From positions 744,001 to 808,000 of the forward strand of contig NC_007802.1 of assembly GCF_000013565.1 (NCBI RefSeq): a stretch of DNA of 64,000 nucleotides. The letters are read 5' to 3'. Below the pieces are notes generated by a model. The model did no database searches. It was not told the DNA's origin and worked only from the letters and a program-made list of their open reading frames with translations. A program made the position numbers and the translations under genes. This document shows positions 17,365-24,820 of this stretch, piece by piece. This DNA comes from Jannaschia sp. CCS1 (GTDB lineage: Bacteria > Pseudomonadota > Alphaproteobacteria > Rhodobacterales > Rhodobacteraceae). Each line of letters opens with the position of its first letter. The stretch's first letter is position 1.

Positions 17365-18332
17365 GGCCGCTGGCGGGACATGCGGTGGGGCCGATTGGCC
17401 TGGGCTGCATGAGCTTCGGTGGCATTTACGGGGCCACGAATGAAGAAGAGAGTTTCGCCTGCATGCAGGCGGCGCTCGACCTTGGCATCACCCATTGGGA
17501 TGTCGCCGAGATCTATGGTGAGGGCGTCTGTGAAACCGTTCTTGGCCGGTTCCTGGCGCAAAGCGGCGCGGATGTGACCCTGGCCACCAAAGCCGGAATC
17601 TACCGGGAGCCGACCCGTCATTTCAGCAATGCCAGCGACCGCCTGCGCGCGTCCCTTGAAGGATCGCTGGAGCGGCTGGGGCGATCGTCGGTGGAGCTGT
17701 TCTACATCCACCGGCGCGACCATTCGATTGAGATCGAAGCGGTCATGGAAACGATGGTGGGCTTCATGGACGAGGGTCTGATCGGCGGCATCGGGTTGTC
17801 GGAGATTGCGCCCGCGACGTTGCGGCGGGCCGTGGCGGTCGGCCCCGTGGCGGCGGTGCAATCGGAATATTCGCTGTGGACCCGCCAGCCGGAGTTGGGG
17901 ATGCTGCAAGCCACGGCGGAGGTGGGCGCGGCGTTTGTGGCGTTCTCACCGCTGGGGCGTGGGATATTGTCCGATCATTTCGCCGGGCGAGAGAGCTTCC
18001 CAAAGGGAGATTTCCGCGCCGGGCAACCGAGGTTTCAGGACCCGAATTACCGCTACAACTTGGGCGCGGTGGAGGGCTTCAAGGCGTTCTGCGCCACCCG
18101 TGGTTGGTCCACGGCGGCCTGCGCATTGGCCTGGGTTCTGGCGCAGGGGGAACATGTGATTGCCATCCCCGGCACGCGAACGGCGGCGCATCTAGGTGAG
18201 TTGGCTTTGGGTGCGGAGATCGGTTTGAGCACCGAGGATCTGGCGGAGATCGAACGGGTTTTGCCTGCAGGGTTCGCCCATGGGGCCCGCTACAGTGATG
18301 CGCAATGGCCCGCGGTGGAGAGCTACGGGTAG
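17361..18332 (+). CDS. aldo/keto reductase
   Basis: 323 aa NADPH-dependent oxidoreductase of the AKR superfamily. The catalytic tetrad is visible: Asp and Tyr in [12 protein letters not shown], Lys in LATKAGIY and His in FYIHRRDH. The cofactor-binding end includes [13 protein letters not shown] and [13 protein letters not shown]. It starts at GTG overlapping the deoD stop (GTGA), making it the third gene of the H-NS/deoD operon. The substrate is unknown; a link with sugar aldehydes from nucleoside breakdown is only suggested by position. It ends facing the ornithine decarboxylase gene, with copy 2 of the intergenic repeat between them. Confidence 0.87.
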   Translation: MRPLAGHAVGPIGLGCMSFGGIYGATNEEESFACMQAALDLGITHWDVAEIYGEGVCETVLGRFLAQSGADVTLATKAGIYREPTRHFSNASDRLRASLEGSLERLGRSSVELFYIHRRDHSIEIEAVMETMVGFMDEGLIGGIGLSEIAPATLRRAVAVGPVAAVQSEYSLWTRQPELGMLQATAEVGAAFVAFSPLGRGILSDHFAGRESFPKGDFRAGQPRFQDPNYRYNLGAVEGFKAFCATRGWSTAACALAWVLAQGEHVIAIPGTRTAAHLGELALGAEIGLSTEDLAEIERVLPAGFAHGARYSDAQWPAVESYG

Positions 18333-18362
18333 CCCTGCGCGTTCGGTCTATCGACGCGCTAT

Positions 18363-18384
18363 GAGTTGTATTTGCCCAGATGAA
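18363..18384 (+). repeat. dispersed 23-bp intergenic repeat, copy 2
   Basis: Identical to copy 1 over its first 22 bases, starting GAGTTGTATTTGCCCAGATG. A GGGAGCGG stretch follows in both copies, as after copy 1. It lies between two convergent genes. Confidence 0.7.
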
Positions 18385-18452
18385 ACAGGGAGCGGCGTGC
18401 CCGCAGGCCCGGTGGCGCGTTAACCTTAATGGGAGGCTAACGCGCTTGCTTG

Positions 18453-19622
18453 TCAGAGGACCACGACATCCAGCGGTGGGAAGCCGTTGAAGCCGATGGA
18501 AGCGTAAGTAGTGGTGTAGGCGCCACAATTGCGGATCCAGATGCGGTCGCCGGATTTCAGGCCCAGGGGCAGGGCGATGGGGCGTTTTTCGTAGAGGACA
18601 TCGGCGCTGTCACAGGAGGGGCCGGCGAGGATGCAGGGGCCCATCGCCTCATGATCGCGGTCGGTGGCGAATTGGTAGCGGATCGCCTCATCAATCGTTT
18701 CCGCGAGGCCTGAGAATTTGCCGATATCCAGATACACCCAGCGGTGTAGGTCATCGGGGGATTTGCGGGCGACCAGCAGGACCTCGGCGGCGATCATGCC
18801 CGCCTCCGCCACCAGACCGCGACCGGGTTCGGCCATGATCCGGGGCACGTCGCCGAAGCGGGTGTGGACCTGCGCCATGACGTTGGCCGCATAGGCGGTG
18901 GGGTGCGGGATGTCGTCGCCGTAGAACGCGGGGAAGCCGCCGCCGATGTTCAGGAGGTCCAGCGGGAAGCCGAGTGTCTTGGCCGTGGTCCAGACGTCCG
19001 CGATACCATCGAGGACCGGGCCCCACATGGCAGGATCGCGGGTTTGGGAGCCGACGTGGAATGACAGGCCCACCGGGCGCAGACCCAGAGCACGGGCGTG
19101 GGCCATGAGGTCCAGCGCGTTGGCTTTGGTGGTGCCGAATTTGCGGGTGAGCGGCCAATCCGCGCCCGACGCCTCCACCAACAGGCGGATGTAGACCTGC
19201 GCGCCGGGGGCGTGGGTGGCGATCTTGTCCAGTTCCTCAGACGCATCGGCGGCGAAGACGTCCACGCCGACGGAATGCGCATAGGCGATGTCTGACGGTT
19301 TCTTGACGGTGTTCCCGAACGAGATGTGCGAGGGGGCAGCGCCTGCATCGAGGCACATCTGGATCTCCACCTTTGATGCCGCATCGAAGCCCGAGCCCAT
19401 AGTGACAAGGCGCGCGAGGATTTCAGGCGCGGGGTTGGCTTTGACGGCGTAGTGGATATGCGCCTGACCCAGACCGGCGGAGAGTGCGTCGTAGTGCTGC
19501 GCCACACGGTCGACGTCGAGGATCAGCGTGGGGCGGTCGAACGTATGGGTGCGGGCATAGACCTCCGCGCGGGAGGAAGATACGGGAGCTGCGCCCGAAA
19601 GGGCGATAAAGGGAGCGGTCAT
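18453..19622 (-). CDS. ornithine decarboxylase, eukaryotic-type fold
   Basis: PLP enzyme decarboxylating ornithine to putrescine (fold type III, alanine-racemase-like), 389 aa. PLP-binding Lys is in YAVKANPAPEI (about 60), HVGSQ and GGGFPAFYGDD bind phosphate, EPGRGLVAEAG is present, and the C-terminal active-site motif GPSCDSADVL supplies the Cys and Asp contributed across the dimer. Adjacent ATG codons occur at 19625 and 19622; GGAGA fits the second better. The about 300-base leader upstream contains a sequence complementary to this Shine-Dalgarno. Lysine/ornithine dual specificity cannot be excluded. Confidence 0.9.
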   Translation of the reverse strand: MTAPFIALSGAAPVSSSRAEVYARTHTFDRPTLILDVDRVAQHYDALSAGLGQAHIHYAVKANPAPEILARLVTMGSGFDAASKVEIQMCLDAGAAPSHISFGNTVKKPSDIAYAHSVGVDVFAADASEELDKIATHAPGAQVYIRLLVEASGADWPLTRKFGTTKANALDLMAHARALGLRPVGLSFHVGSQTRDPAMWGPVLDGIADVWTTAKTLGFPLDLLNIGGGFPAFYGDDIPHPTAYAANVMAQVHTRFGDVPRIMAEPGRGLVAEAGMIAAEVLLVARKSPDDLHRWVYLDIGKFSGLAETIDEAIRYQFATDRDHEAMGPCILAGPSCDSADVLYEKRPIALPLGLKSGDRIWIRNCGAYTTTYASIGFNGFPPLDVVVL

Positions 19623-19919
19623 CATGGTCTCCAAGTGGACGGATGCCCCATGGGGGGGGTTCGATCAAAGAGGAGACGTTACCGTCGCTACGTAACTGCG
19701 ATGGGTATCCCGGAGCGCTCCAATCAATTGAAGCAGGCCCGACTTACCACCCGTGACAGAGGCGCGTGCGTTGGCGTCTGAGCGCGCTTTAGAGCCAAGG
19801 GGGGATTCGGATCAAGGAGTATTTTCGAGGGAAAGGAATTTTCCGGGCGCGGGGTGATCTGGCCACAAACGACGTGGAGAGATCGCTGACGTTTCCGCGG
19901 GCGGCCAGTGGCGGACTTT
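19623..19919 (-). promoter_or_regulatory. long leader of the ornithine decarboxylase gene
   Basis: No gene is seen in this stretch. On the minus strand the Shine-Dalgarno segment GGAGAC (19632-19627) is perfectly complementary to GTCTCC at 19677-19672, so the mRNA could hide its own ribosome binding site. A GTTAC-N9-GTAAC inverted repeat overlaps the upstream arm. Alphaproteobacterial ODC genes are known to carry a conserved leader RNA (speF motif); whether this is one needs a covariance-model search. Confidence 0.4.
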
Positions 19920-19942
19920 GAGTTGTAATTGCCAAGATGAAG
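19920..19942 (+). repeat. dispersed 23-bp intergenic repeat, copy 3
   Basis: GAGTTGTAATTGCCAAGATG then AAG: two substitutions relative to copy 1. Unlike the others it lies between two minus-strand genes, just after the DUF1989 stop codon. Confidence 0.65.
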
Positions 19943-19981
19943 GAGGAACCGGGGCGCGGGCGGCGCACCCCTTTTGGCTGT

Positions 19982-20848
19982 TCAGGTCGTGGGTTTGCGG
20001 CCGTGGGTGCGGTCGTAAGGGTTGGGGCCTGCGGGAGTATGGGCGGCGGTCTGGGCGGTGTCGAAGACCTCGATCCGCAGCGGATAGCAGGGGGTTGTGT
20101 CGCTGGAATGCTCCGCCCCGCAATCGCCACCGGGGCAGGCGGAAAGCGCGCCGAGAAGGTCGATTTCAGCGCGGAATTCGAGTGTGTCGCCGGGCCGCAC
20201 GGGGGAGGCCTTCATGAAATATTGCCCGGTGTCGCGGGTGAAGCCGGTGCACATGAAGACGTTGAGGACATCGTGGACGTGGGTTTCCGCTTCATGGAGC
20301 GGGATCTGGGCGGCGTCAGACAAGGCGCGGGTCAGGTTTGAATGACAGCAATGGTGATACTGATCGCCCGCGTGCAGGAGCGCGTTGGTGTAGGGGTCGC
20401 AGCGGGTGCCGATGACGTCGTGGACCGCGCCGCCGTAGGCGTCGATGCCGTACCAGTCGAGGCTGTCATGGGTGACGGTCGCCATCGCGCGCATGTGGGG
20501 CAGATTGGACCAGAGCGTATCACCGGTGGTGACATGGGTGCCGTGGAGCGCGCGGGTCTTGCCGGAGAAGAACCTCTCCGTCAGGTCATGGGCGTTCCAG
20601 AGGTTGAGATCGCCCACTTGGGGGCCATCGACGCTGGTTATGCGGATGGTCTGACCGGCCTTTGCGTGGAAGGCGGCGGCCTCTCGCGGCGCGGCGATGT
20701 AGGTGGTGATTGGCCCGGTCGGCGTGGCGGGGCCAAGGTTTGGCGGTTCGGGCAGGGTCCCGGGCGGATAGCAGACGACGGGTCTGACCGCGCGGCGGGC
20801 GTCGGCGTCGTGGGGCGGTGGGGAAGCTTTGGGGCGGCGGTTGGGCAT
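19982..20848 (-). CDS. DUF1989 / urea carboxylase-associated family protein
   Basis: 288 aa soluble protein of the DUF1989 family, which accompanies urea carboxylase and aminomethyltransferase genes in some bacteria. Family stretches visible: AKAGQTIRITSVDGPQVGDLNLWNAHD (about 62-88), FSGKTRALHG, HDSLDWYGIDAYGG, GTRCDPYTN, and a Cys/His-rich HHCCHSNLTRAL (about 165) that could bind a metal. The N-terminal 40 residues are proline-rich and poorly conserved, so the true start may be later. It is divergent from the DUF1868 gene. No urea carboxylase is in the window, so its partner here is unknown. Confidence 0.75.
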   Translation of the reverse strand: MPNRRPKASPPPHDADARRAVRPVVCYPPGTLPEPPNLGPATPTGPITTYIAAPREAAAFHAKAGQTIRITSVDGPQVGDLNLWNAHDLTERFFSGKTRALHGTHVTTGDTLWSNLPHMRAMATVTHDSLDWYGIDAYGGAVHDVIGTRCDPYTNALLHAGDQYHHCCHSNLTRALSDAAQIPLHEAETHVHDVLNVFMCTGFTRDTGQYFMKASPVRPGDTLEFRAEIDLLGALSACPGGDCGAEHSSDTTPCYPLRIEVFDTAQTAAHTPAGPNPYDRTHGRKPTT

Positions 20849-20903
20849 GGGCGTCTCCGATCATTGCGGCTACGATACGCGGGCAGCAAAGGGGTGCAAG
20901 GCG

Positions 20904-21593
20904 ATGAAGGTGACGGACTGGGCCGAGAGTGCAAATGACGGGCCGCCGATGCGGTTGGCGCAACGCTATGATGCGGAGCGGTTCCTGCCCGATCCCGGCA
21001 ACACGGTGGTGTGCCATCTGGACCTGGACAGCCCCGGTGGCGCGGCGGTGCTGCGGGCGCGGGCGGCGATGAAGGCCTTGCCGGGGGCCGATCGGCTGTT
21101 GTTCACACCCGAGGACAGCCTGCATATGACCGTGTTTGAGGGGGTCCTGGACGCGCGACGCAGGCCGAACGCCTGGCCGTCATTCGTGGATGTTGCCGCG
21201 CCGGTGGCGCATGTGACAGAGGCGATGCGTGTGCGTTTGGACGGGTTTGAGGGGCCGGGCGCGTTTGAGGTGGCGGTGGCTGCGGTGCGACCCGGTGGGA
21301 TGGAGCTGCGCGGCGCCACTGACGGCGATGTGGCGGCCCTCCTGACTTGGCGCGAGGCGTTGAGTGGCGCGTTTGGTTACCGTCAGACAGAGCATGACGC
21401 CTACCGGCACCACATGACCTTTGCCTATCCGCTGGACTGGCTGCCCGATGATCTGGTGCCGATGTGGCAGCAGGGGCTGGCGGAGATCGAGGCAGACCTG
21501 ATGTCGGCCGCGCCGTTGCTGCCGCTTCGGGCCCCTGCGTTTTGTCAGTTCGCGGATATGACGCACTTTGAGGAATTGGTCGCGCTGGGATAA
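20904..21593 (+). CDS. DUF1868-type 2H phosphoesterase-like protein
   Basis: 229 aa. It carries two HxT motifs, SLHMTVFEG (about residue 72) and YRHHMTFAYPL (about 168), the signature of the 2H phosphoesterase fold seen in 2'-5' RNA ligases and cyclic phosphodiesterases. The N-terminal FLPDPGNTVVCHLD resembles DUF1868 proteins. Probable activity: hydrolysis of a cyclic or 2'-5' phosphate ester; the substrate is unknown. I start at MKVTDWAES, preceded by AAGG; the frame extends upstream into the divergent promoter region shared with the DUF1989 gene. Confidence 0.72.
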   Translation: MKVTDWAESANDGPPMRLAQRYDAERFLPDPGNTVVCHLDLDSPGGAAVLRARAAMKALPGADRLLFTPEDSLHMTVFEGVLDARRRPNAWPSFVDVAAPVAHVTEAMRVRLDGFEGPGAFEVAVAAVRPGGMELRGATDGDVAALLTWREALSGAFGYRQTEHDAYRHHMTFAYPLDWLPDDLVPMWQQGLAEIEADLMSAAPLLPLRAPAFCQFADMTHFEELVALG

Positions 21594-21686
21594 GCGCCGG
21601 GATGTCGTCGGCACGACGTCACCGGCCAATGGGTTGCGGGCGAATTCGCCCATGAGGGGAATGGTCTTCGGCCACGCTCATGAAAG

Positions 21687-21715
21687 GCCGAGACGATTCA
21701 AAGCCTCGGCTAGTT
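21687..21715 (+). terminator. weak terminator after the DUF1868 gene
   Basis: GCCGAG, a 12-base loop, CTCGGC, then TAGTTTT. The loop is long and the T-run short, so confidence is limited. Confidence 0.45.
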
Positions 21716-21720
21716 TTACC

Positions 21721-21744
21721 GTGTCTTCGAAGGCTTGAAGACAC
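21721..21744. other. perfect 8-bp hairpin between DUF1868 gene and sdhB
   Basis: GTGTCTTC, 8-base loop, GAAGACAC, 11 bases beyond the sdhB stop codon. It may form the 3' end of the sdhB transcript. No T-run on the minus strand. Confidence 0.4.
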
Positions 21745-21755
21745 CATTGCAGAGG

Positions 21756-22550
21756 TCAGTGCGTCCGTTCGACCATCATTTTCTTGATCGACGAGATCGC
21801 CTTGGCTGGGTTCAGGCCTTTGGGGCAGGTCTTCGTGCAATTCATGATCGTGTGGCAGCGGTAGAGCTTGAAGGGGTCTTCCAACTCGTCCAGGCGCTCG
21901 CCCGTATTCTCGTCACGGCTGTCGATGATCCAGCGGTAGGCATGCAGCAGGGCGGCGGGCCCAAGATAGCGGTCGCCGTTCCACCAGTAGGACGGGCAGG
22001 AGGTCGAGCAGCAGGCACACATGACGCATTCGTAGAGGCCGTCGAGCTTTTCGCGATCTTCCACCGACTGACGCCATTCCTTTTCAGGGCGACGGGTCTT
22101 GGTTTCCAGCCACGGCATGATGGAGGCATGTTGCGCGTAGAAATGGGTCAGGTCCGGGATCAGGTCCTTGACGACGGGCATGTGGGGCAGGGGGTAAATC
22201 GCGATGTCGCCCTGCACTTCGTCCATGCCGTAGATGCAGGCCAGTGTGTTCGTGCCCTTGGATTTCACGCCGCCGATATTCATCGCGCAGGACCCGCAGA
22301 TGCCTTCGCGGCAGGAGCGGCGGAAGGTGAGGGTGGGATCAATCTCGTTCTTGATCTTGATCAGCGCGTCCAGAACCATCGGCCCGCAGGTGTCCATGTC
22401 GACCCAATAGGTGTCCAGCGATGGGTTTTTGCCGTCGTCGGGGTTCCAGCGGTAGATCTGGAACTTGCGCAGGTTGGTGGCCCCGTCGGGCTTGGGCCAG
22501 GTCTTGCCGCGCGTGATGCGGGAGTTCTTGGGGAGGGCGAGTTCAACCAT
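21756..22550 (-). CDS. sdhB: succinate dehydrogenase iron-sulfur subunit
   Basis: Electron-transfer subunit of respiratory complex II, 264 aa, on the cytoplasmic side of the inner membrane. The N-terminal ferredoxin domain holds the [2Fe-2S] ligands in CREGICGSC (about 80) plus a later Cys in NTLACI. The C-terminal domain holds the [4Fe-4S]/[3Fe-4S] ligands in [16 protein letters not shown] (about 170) and [17 protein letters not shown] (about 230). Unusually it is not next to sdhA: a VPLPA-CTERM gene, its terminator and four small exported-protein genes lie between them. sdhB therefore probably has its own promoter in 22551-22656. Confidence 0.96.
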   Translation of the reverse strand: MVELALPKNSRITRGKTWPKPDGATNLRKFQIYRWNPDDGKNPSLDTYWVDMDTCGPMVLDALIKIKNEIDPTLTFRRSCREGICGSCAMNIGGVKSKGTNTLACIYGMDEVQGDIAIYPLPHMPVVKDLIPDLTHFYAQHASIMPWLETKTRRPEKEWRQSVEDREKLDGLYECVMCACCSTSCPSYWWNGDRYLGPAALLHAYRWIIDSRDENTGERLDELEDPFKLYRCHTIMNCTKTCPKGLNPAKAISSIKKMMVERTH

Positions 22551-22656
22551 GGGAAAATCCGTTCATTCCGTCCAGTTGAACCTATGGCCTGTGACCCGCG
22601 ACGGGAAGCCTTCGCGCGCGCGCGGATGGTCGCAGGACGGCCGCGCGAATCCGAAC

Positions 22657-22686
22657 AAAAAAAGGGCGCCCCAGAGGACGCCCTTT
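22657..22686 (-). terminator. rho-independent terminator of VPLPA-CTERM gene 3
   Basis: On the minus strand AAAGGGCGTCC, loop TCT, GGGGCGCCCTTT, running into seven T residues. Eleven pairs; it should separate sdhB from upstream transcription. Confidence 0.9.
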
Positions 22687-22709
22687 CGAATTGAATGGCA
22701 GGCCTGCGC

Positions 22710-23417
22710 TCAGGCGGCTGCGGCGCGGCGACGGCGCATGACGGCCAGAGCACCAAGGCCACCCAAAAGCAGCACGGCACCGGCGGGCAGCGGAACGGGA
22801 GCGACCGTGGCAGCGGCACCGTCGATCGTGAACCCGTCATTGGTGCGGTTGTTGAACATCGACACAGTCGCGCTGGAGACCATCCCACCGAGGTCGATCA
22901 CTACCAACTGCTCATTGCCGTTTGCCTGGCCGGACAGCGTGGCGGACGAGCCGTCGTCGGTCAGCACGGTAAAGATGGTGTTGTTCAGGTCTGCTGCATC
23001 GTTCACGGCAAAGACGATCCGGTTGAACATCGCGTTGCCAGCGAGAAACACGTCCCAGAAGATGCCGTTGGTGTCATTGGACGACAGAGCGTTTCCAGCA
23101 CCGGCCGGAACAAGGTTGCCCTGCCCGCTGAGGGTTGTGTCATTGATGAACAGGTCGGTGCAATTGCCGCCGCTCTGGGTGTTGCATACCGAGCCGGAGC
23201 CCGTTCCCGTGTTGGCCGCGAAGGTGCCAACGCTGGTCACTGTGGAAGAATTCCAGCCCGTGCCACCAGCAAAGCCTTCGAAGTCTTCAACGGTGCCACC
23301 GTTTACCGCGGTGTTGAATTCGCCAATGTTGAATGTGTTGAACGTGATCGTCGCTGCGTTGACAGTCCCGGCCGCCAAGGCCAGCGCAACGGCGCCGATA
23401 AGTGTCTTAAACGTCAT
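22710..23417 (-). CDS. VPLPA-CTERM sorted exported protein 3
   Basis: 235 aa. Signal peptide MTFKTLIGAVALALAAGTVNA is followed by an acidic, Asn/Thr-rich mature domain. Two Cys occur in CNTQSGGNCTDLF, and the phrases FEGFAGGTGWNSSTVTSVG and FAVNDAADLNNTIFTVL suggest a beta-rich fold. The C-terminal sorting tag is APVPLPAGAVLLLGGLGALAV followed by RRRRAAAA. The start ATG has AGAGGGGAA upstream. Other start codons further up lack it. It is flanked by its own terminator and sits inside the sdh region between sdhB and the sdhA-linked small genes. Function beyond surface sorting is unknown. Confidence 0.85.
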   Translation of the reverse strand: MTFKTLIGAVALALAAGTVNAATITFNTFNIGEFNTAVNGGTVEDFEGFAGGTGWNSSTVTSVGTFAANTGTGSGSVCNTQSGGNCTDLFINDTTLSGQGNLVPAGAGNALSSNDTNGIFWDVFLAGNAMFNRIVFAVNDAADLNNTIFTVLTDDGSSATLSGQANGNEQLVVIDLGGMVSSATVSMFNNRTNDGFTIDGAAATVAPVPLPAGAVLLLGGLGALAVMRRRRAAAA

Positions 23418-23695
23418 AATTTTTCCCCTCTTTAAGCTGTTCGCAGGCGGAAACCCGCGCACTCGTTACGATATTGATGTCCGCTTAGCTGACATGTCCG
23501 TCCGATGAAAGGCTCTGATGCTGTCGATGTGTTCTGGGTTTCACCCTGTGGCCCGGTGTGCACACCGCCAATTCTTCAAGCGATTTCAGCGGCCTATTCG
23601 ATTTGAGGCGTAGTTGGATGGGCTCGACTGGAGACAAACCGTTTCCAAGACCGGCATGACGTCACGTCATTCACAGCCAGGCGCTGGCTTTGCGA

Positions 23696-24031
23696 TCAGG
23701 GTGTGCCCCGCAAAGATAGACCCACCGTCAGGCCACCGCCCGATGGGTTGGGTTGCCCGCCCATGCGCCGCGCAACGCAAGCGTGTAGGGCGTCTTCCTC
23801 TGACCTTGGGTTGAGGATATTGGAATTGATCGAGATGTCACTGCGGGCGAATGGCCCGTTGCTGCCACCGCCGATGCCGACGGACCCGGATATGCCGTCT
23901 GCCTCGCGCGCCTCTTGCTGGCACAACCGCTCTGCCGTCGCCCGGGTGGGCGGTTGAGACAGGCCGCAGGCCGAGACAGATACCACTGCGAGGAGCGCTG
24001 GGATCAGCGCGAGGAGGGGTGGGCGCGGCAT
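23696..24031 (-). CDS. small lipoprotein, last of the sdhA-linked string
   Basis: 111 aa. Lipoprotein signal with lipobox VSAC at about residue 22, then a Gly/Ser-rich domain with GISGSVGIGGGSNGPFARSDISIN and two further Cys (ERLCQQ, LHACVARRMG). Probably anchored in the outer membrane facing the periplasm. Its ATG overlaps the preceding stop codon (TGATG). It is the fifth of five overlapping minus-strand genes beginning with sdhA. I do not recognise a family. The dense overlaps argue for a real, co-translated product. Confidence 0.6.
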   Translation of the reverse strand: MPRPPLLALIPALLAVVSVSACGLSQPPTRATAERLCQQEAREADGISGSVGIGGGSNGPFARSDISINSNILNPRSEEDALHACVARRMGGQPNPSGGGLTVGLSLRGTP

Positions 24032-24363
24032 CAGCCAAGCCCCCGGAACAGACCGTCCAGATAATTGCCCGCCGTACATTGCAGCGTTGCGGGCCGTTGC
24101 AGAATATCACTGACGGTTGTGGAGGCGGTGTCTGAATTGCCAAGGGCGATCCCGCCTGCAATGGTCACGATTTCCTGGGCAGACGCGTTGTCGATCACAC
24201 AATTGGTGATCGGCGTGGCATCCAGGCCGGGGAACCGCCGTTCCACTTCGGCATTCACAAAGGTCCGGGCCTGCTGGCGCGCCAACTGGTCGGCCACGTC
24301 CTGAAAGCCCACGCAGGCCGTCAGCGGCAACGCCGCCATCAGTGCCAGCGCCCTTGCCTTCAC
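24031..24363 (-). CDS. small lipoprotein in the sdhA-linked string
   Basis: 110 aa. GTG start overlapping the previous stop (GTGA). Signal peptide MKARALALMAALPLTAC ends in a lipobox. The mature part has a helical QLARQQARTFVNAEVERRFPG and then ITNCVIDNASAQEIVTIAGG with a second Cys in TLQCTAGNYL. The ITNCVIDNAS motif resembles IADCYVSRMS in the gene two upstream and TIECAATAVV in the small exported protein after sucD, suggesting a paralogous family. Function unknown. Confidence 0.62.
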   Translation of the reverse strand: MKARALALMAALPLTACVGFQDVADQLARQQARTFVNAEVERRFPGLDATPITNCVIDNASAQEIVTIAGGIALGNSDTASTTVSDILQRPATLQCTAGNYLDGLFRGLG

Positions 24364-24533
24364 CCGGTGTATCCCACGCAGATTTCAGTGCCGGACTGGA
24401 TCGGGCCGAAGCCATCGACGCAGCCCGCCCCTTGCTGGACGCCACGTTCGTGCAAAGGCACGCTGGTGTCGCGCAATGCGTTGCAGCCCGTCACGGCCAG
24501 GCAGGCGATAAGACAAAGAAGGGATCGGGTCAT
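24360..24533 (-). CDS. 57-aa lipoprotein in the sdhA-linked string
   Basis: Very short gene. MTRSLLCLIACLAVTGCNAL is a textbook lipoprotein signal with lipobox VTGC at residues 14-17, leaving a mature peptide of about 40 residues with two Cys (GAGCVDGF, TEICVGYTG) that could form a disulfide. It overlaps both neighbours by four bases (ATGA and GTGA). Such short coupled lipoproteins are easily missed by gene finders. Function unknown. Confidence 0.6.
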   Translation of the reverse strand: MTRSLLCLIACLAVTGCNALRDTSVPLHERGVQQGAGCVDGFGPIQSGTEICVGYTG

Positions 24534-24820
24534 TGGATTACTCCGGCTGTGTTCAATACTCTGATTTCGCAATCGATGGCGGCGTCCGGCGCGTCGATCA
24601 GAACCCTGTTCAGGTCGATGTGATTGGAGGCCTCCAGCAGATCTTGCAGGCCACCCGGAGACATCCGACTGACGTAGCAATCCGCGATCGCGGCGTTGTC
24701 CTCCGCACTCAGATCGGGATCCGTGCTGTGACGCAAGAAGCTCTCCAACGCGGCCTGTTGCAGGGGCTGCGCTGCCACGGGTGTGGTACAGATCAACGCA
24801 AGGACCCCCATGGCGCGCAT
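24530..24820 (-). CDS. small exported protein directly coupled to sdhA
   Basis: 96 aa with a Sec signal peptide ([18 protein letters not shown]). The mature domain of about 78 residues contains an acidic DNAAIADCYVSRMSPGGLQDLLEA and a second Cys in AAIDCEIRVL, which may pair in the periplasm. Its ATG overlaps the sdhA stop codon (TGATG), so it should be translated with sdhA. No known family. Possible complex II assembly role is pure inference from coupling. Confidence 0.62.
   Translation of the reverse strand: MRAMGVLALICTTPVAAQPLQQAALESFLRHSTDPDLSAEDNAAIADCYVSRMSPGGLQDLLEASNHIDLNRVLIDAPDAAIDCEIRVLNTAGVIQ

Noticed and set aside
8719-23417. Sigma-54 promoters upstream of VPLPA-CTERM genes
   Set aside because: Expected for some PEP-CTERM systems, but no TGGCAC-N5-TTGC site with correct spacing was found; the closest (near 12979) has spacing off by two bases.
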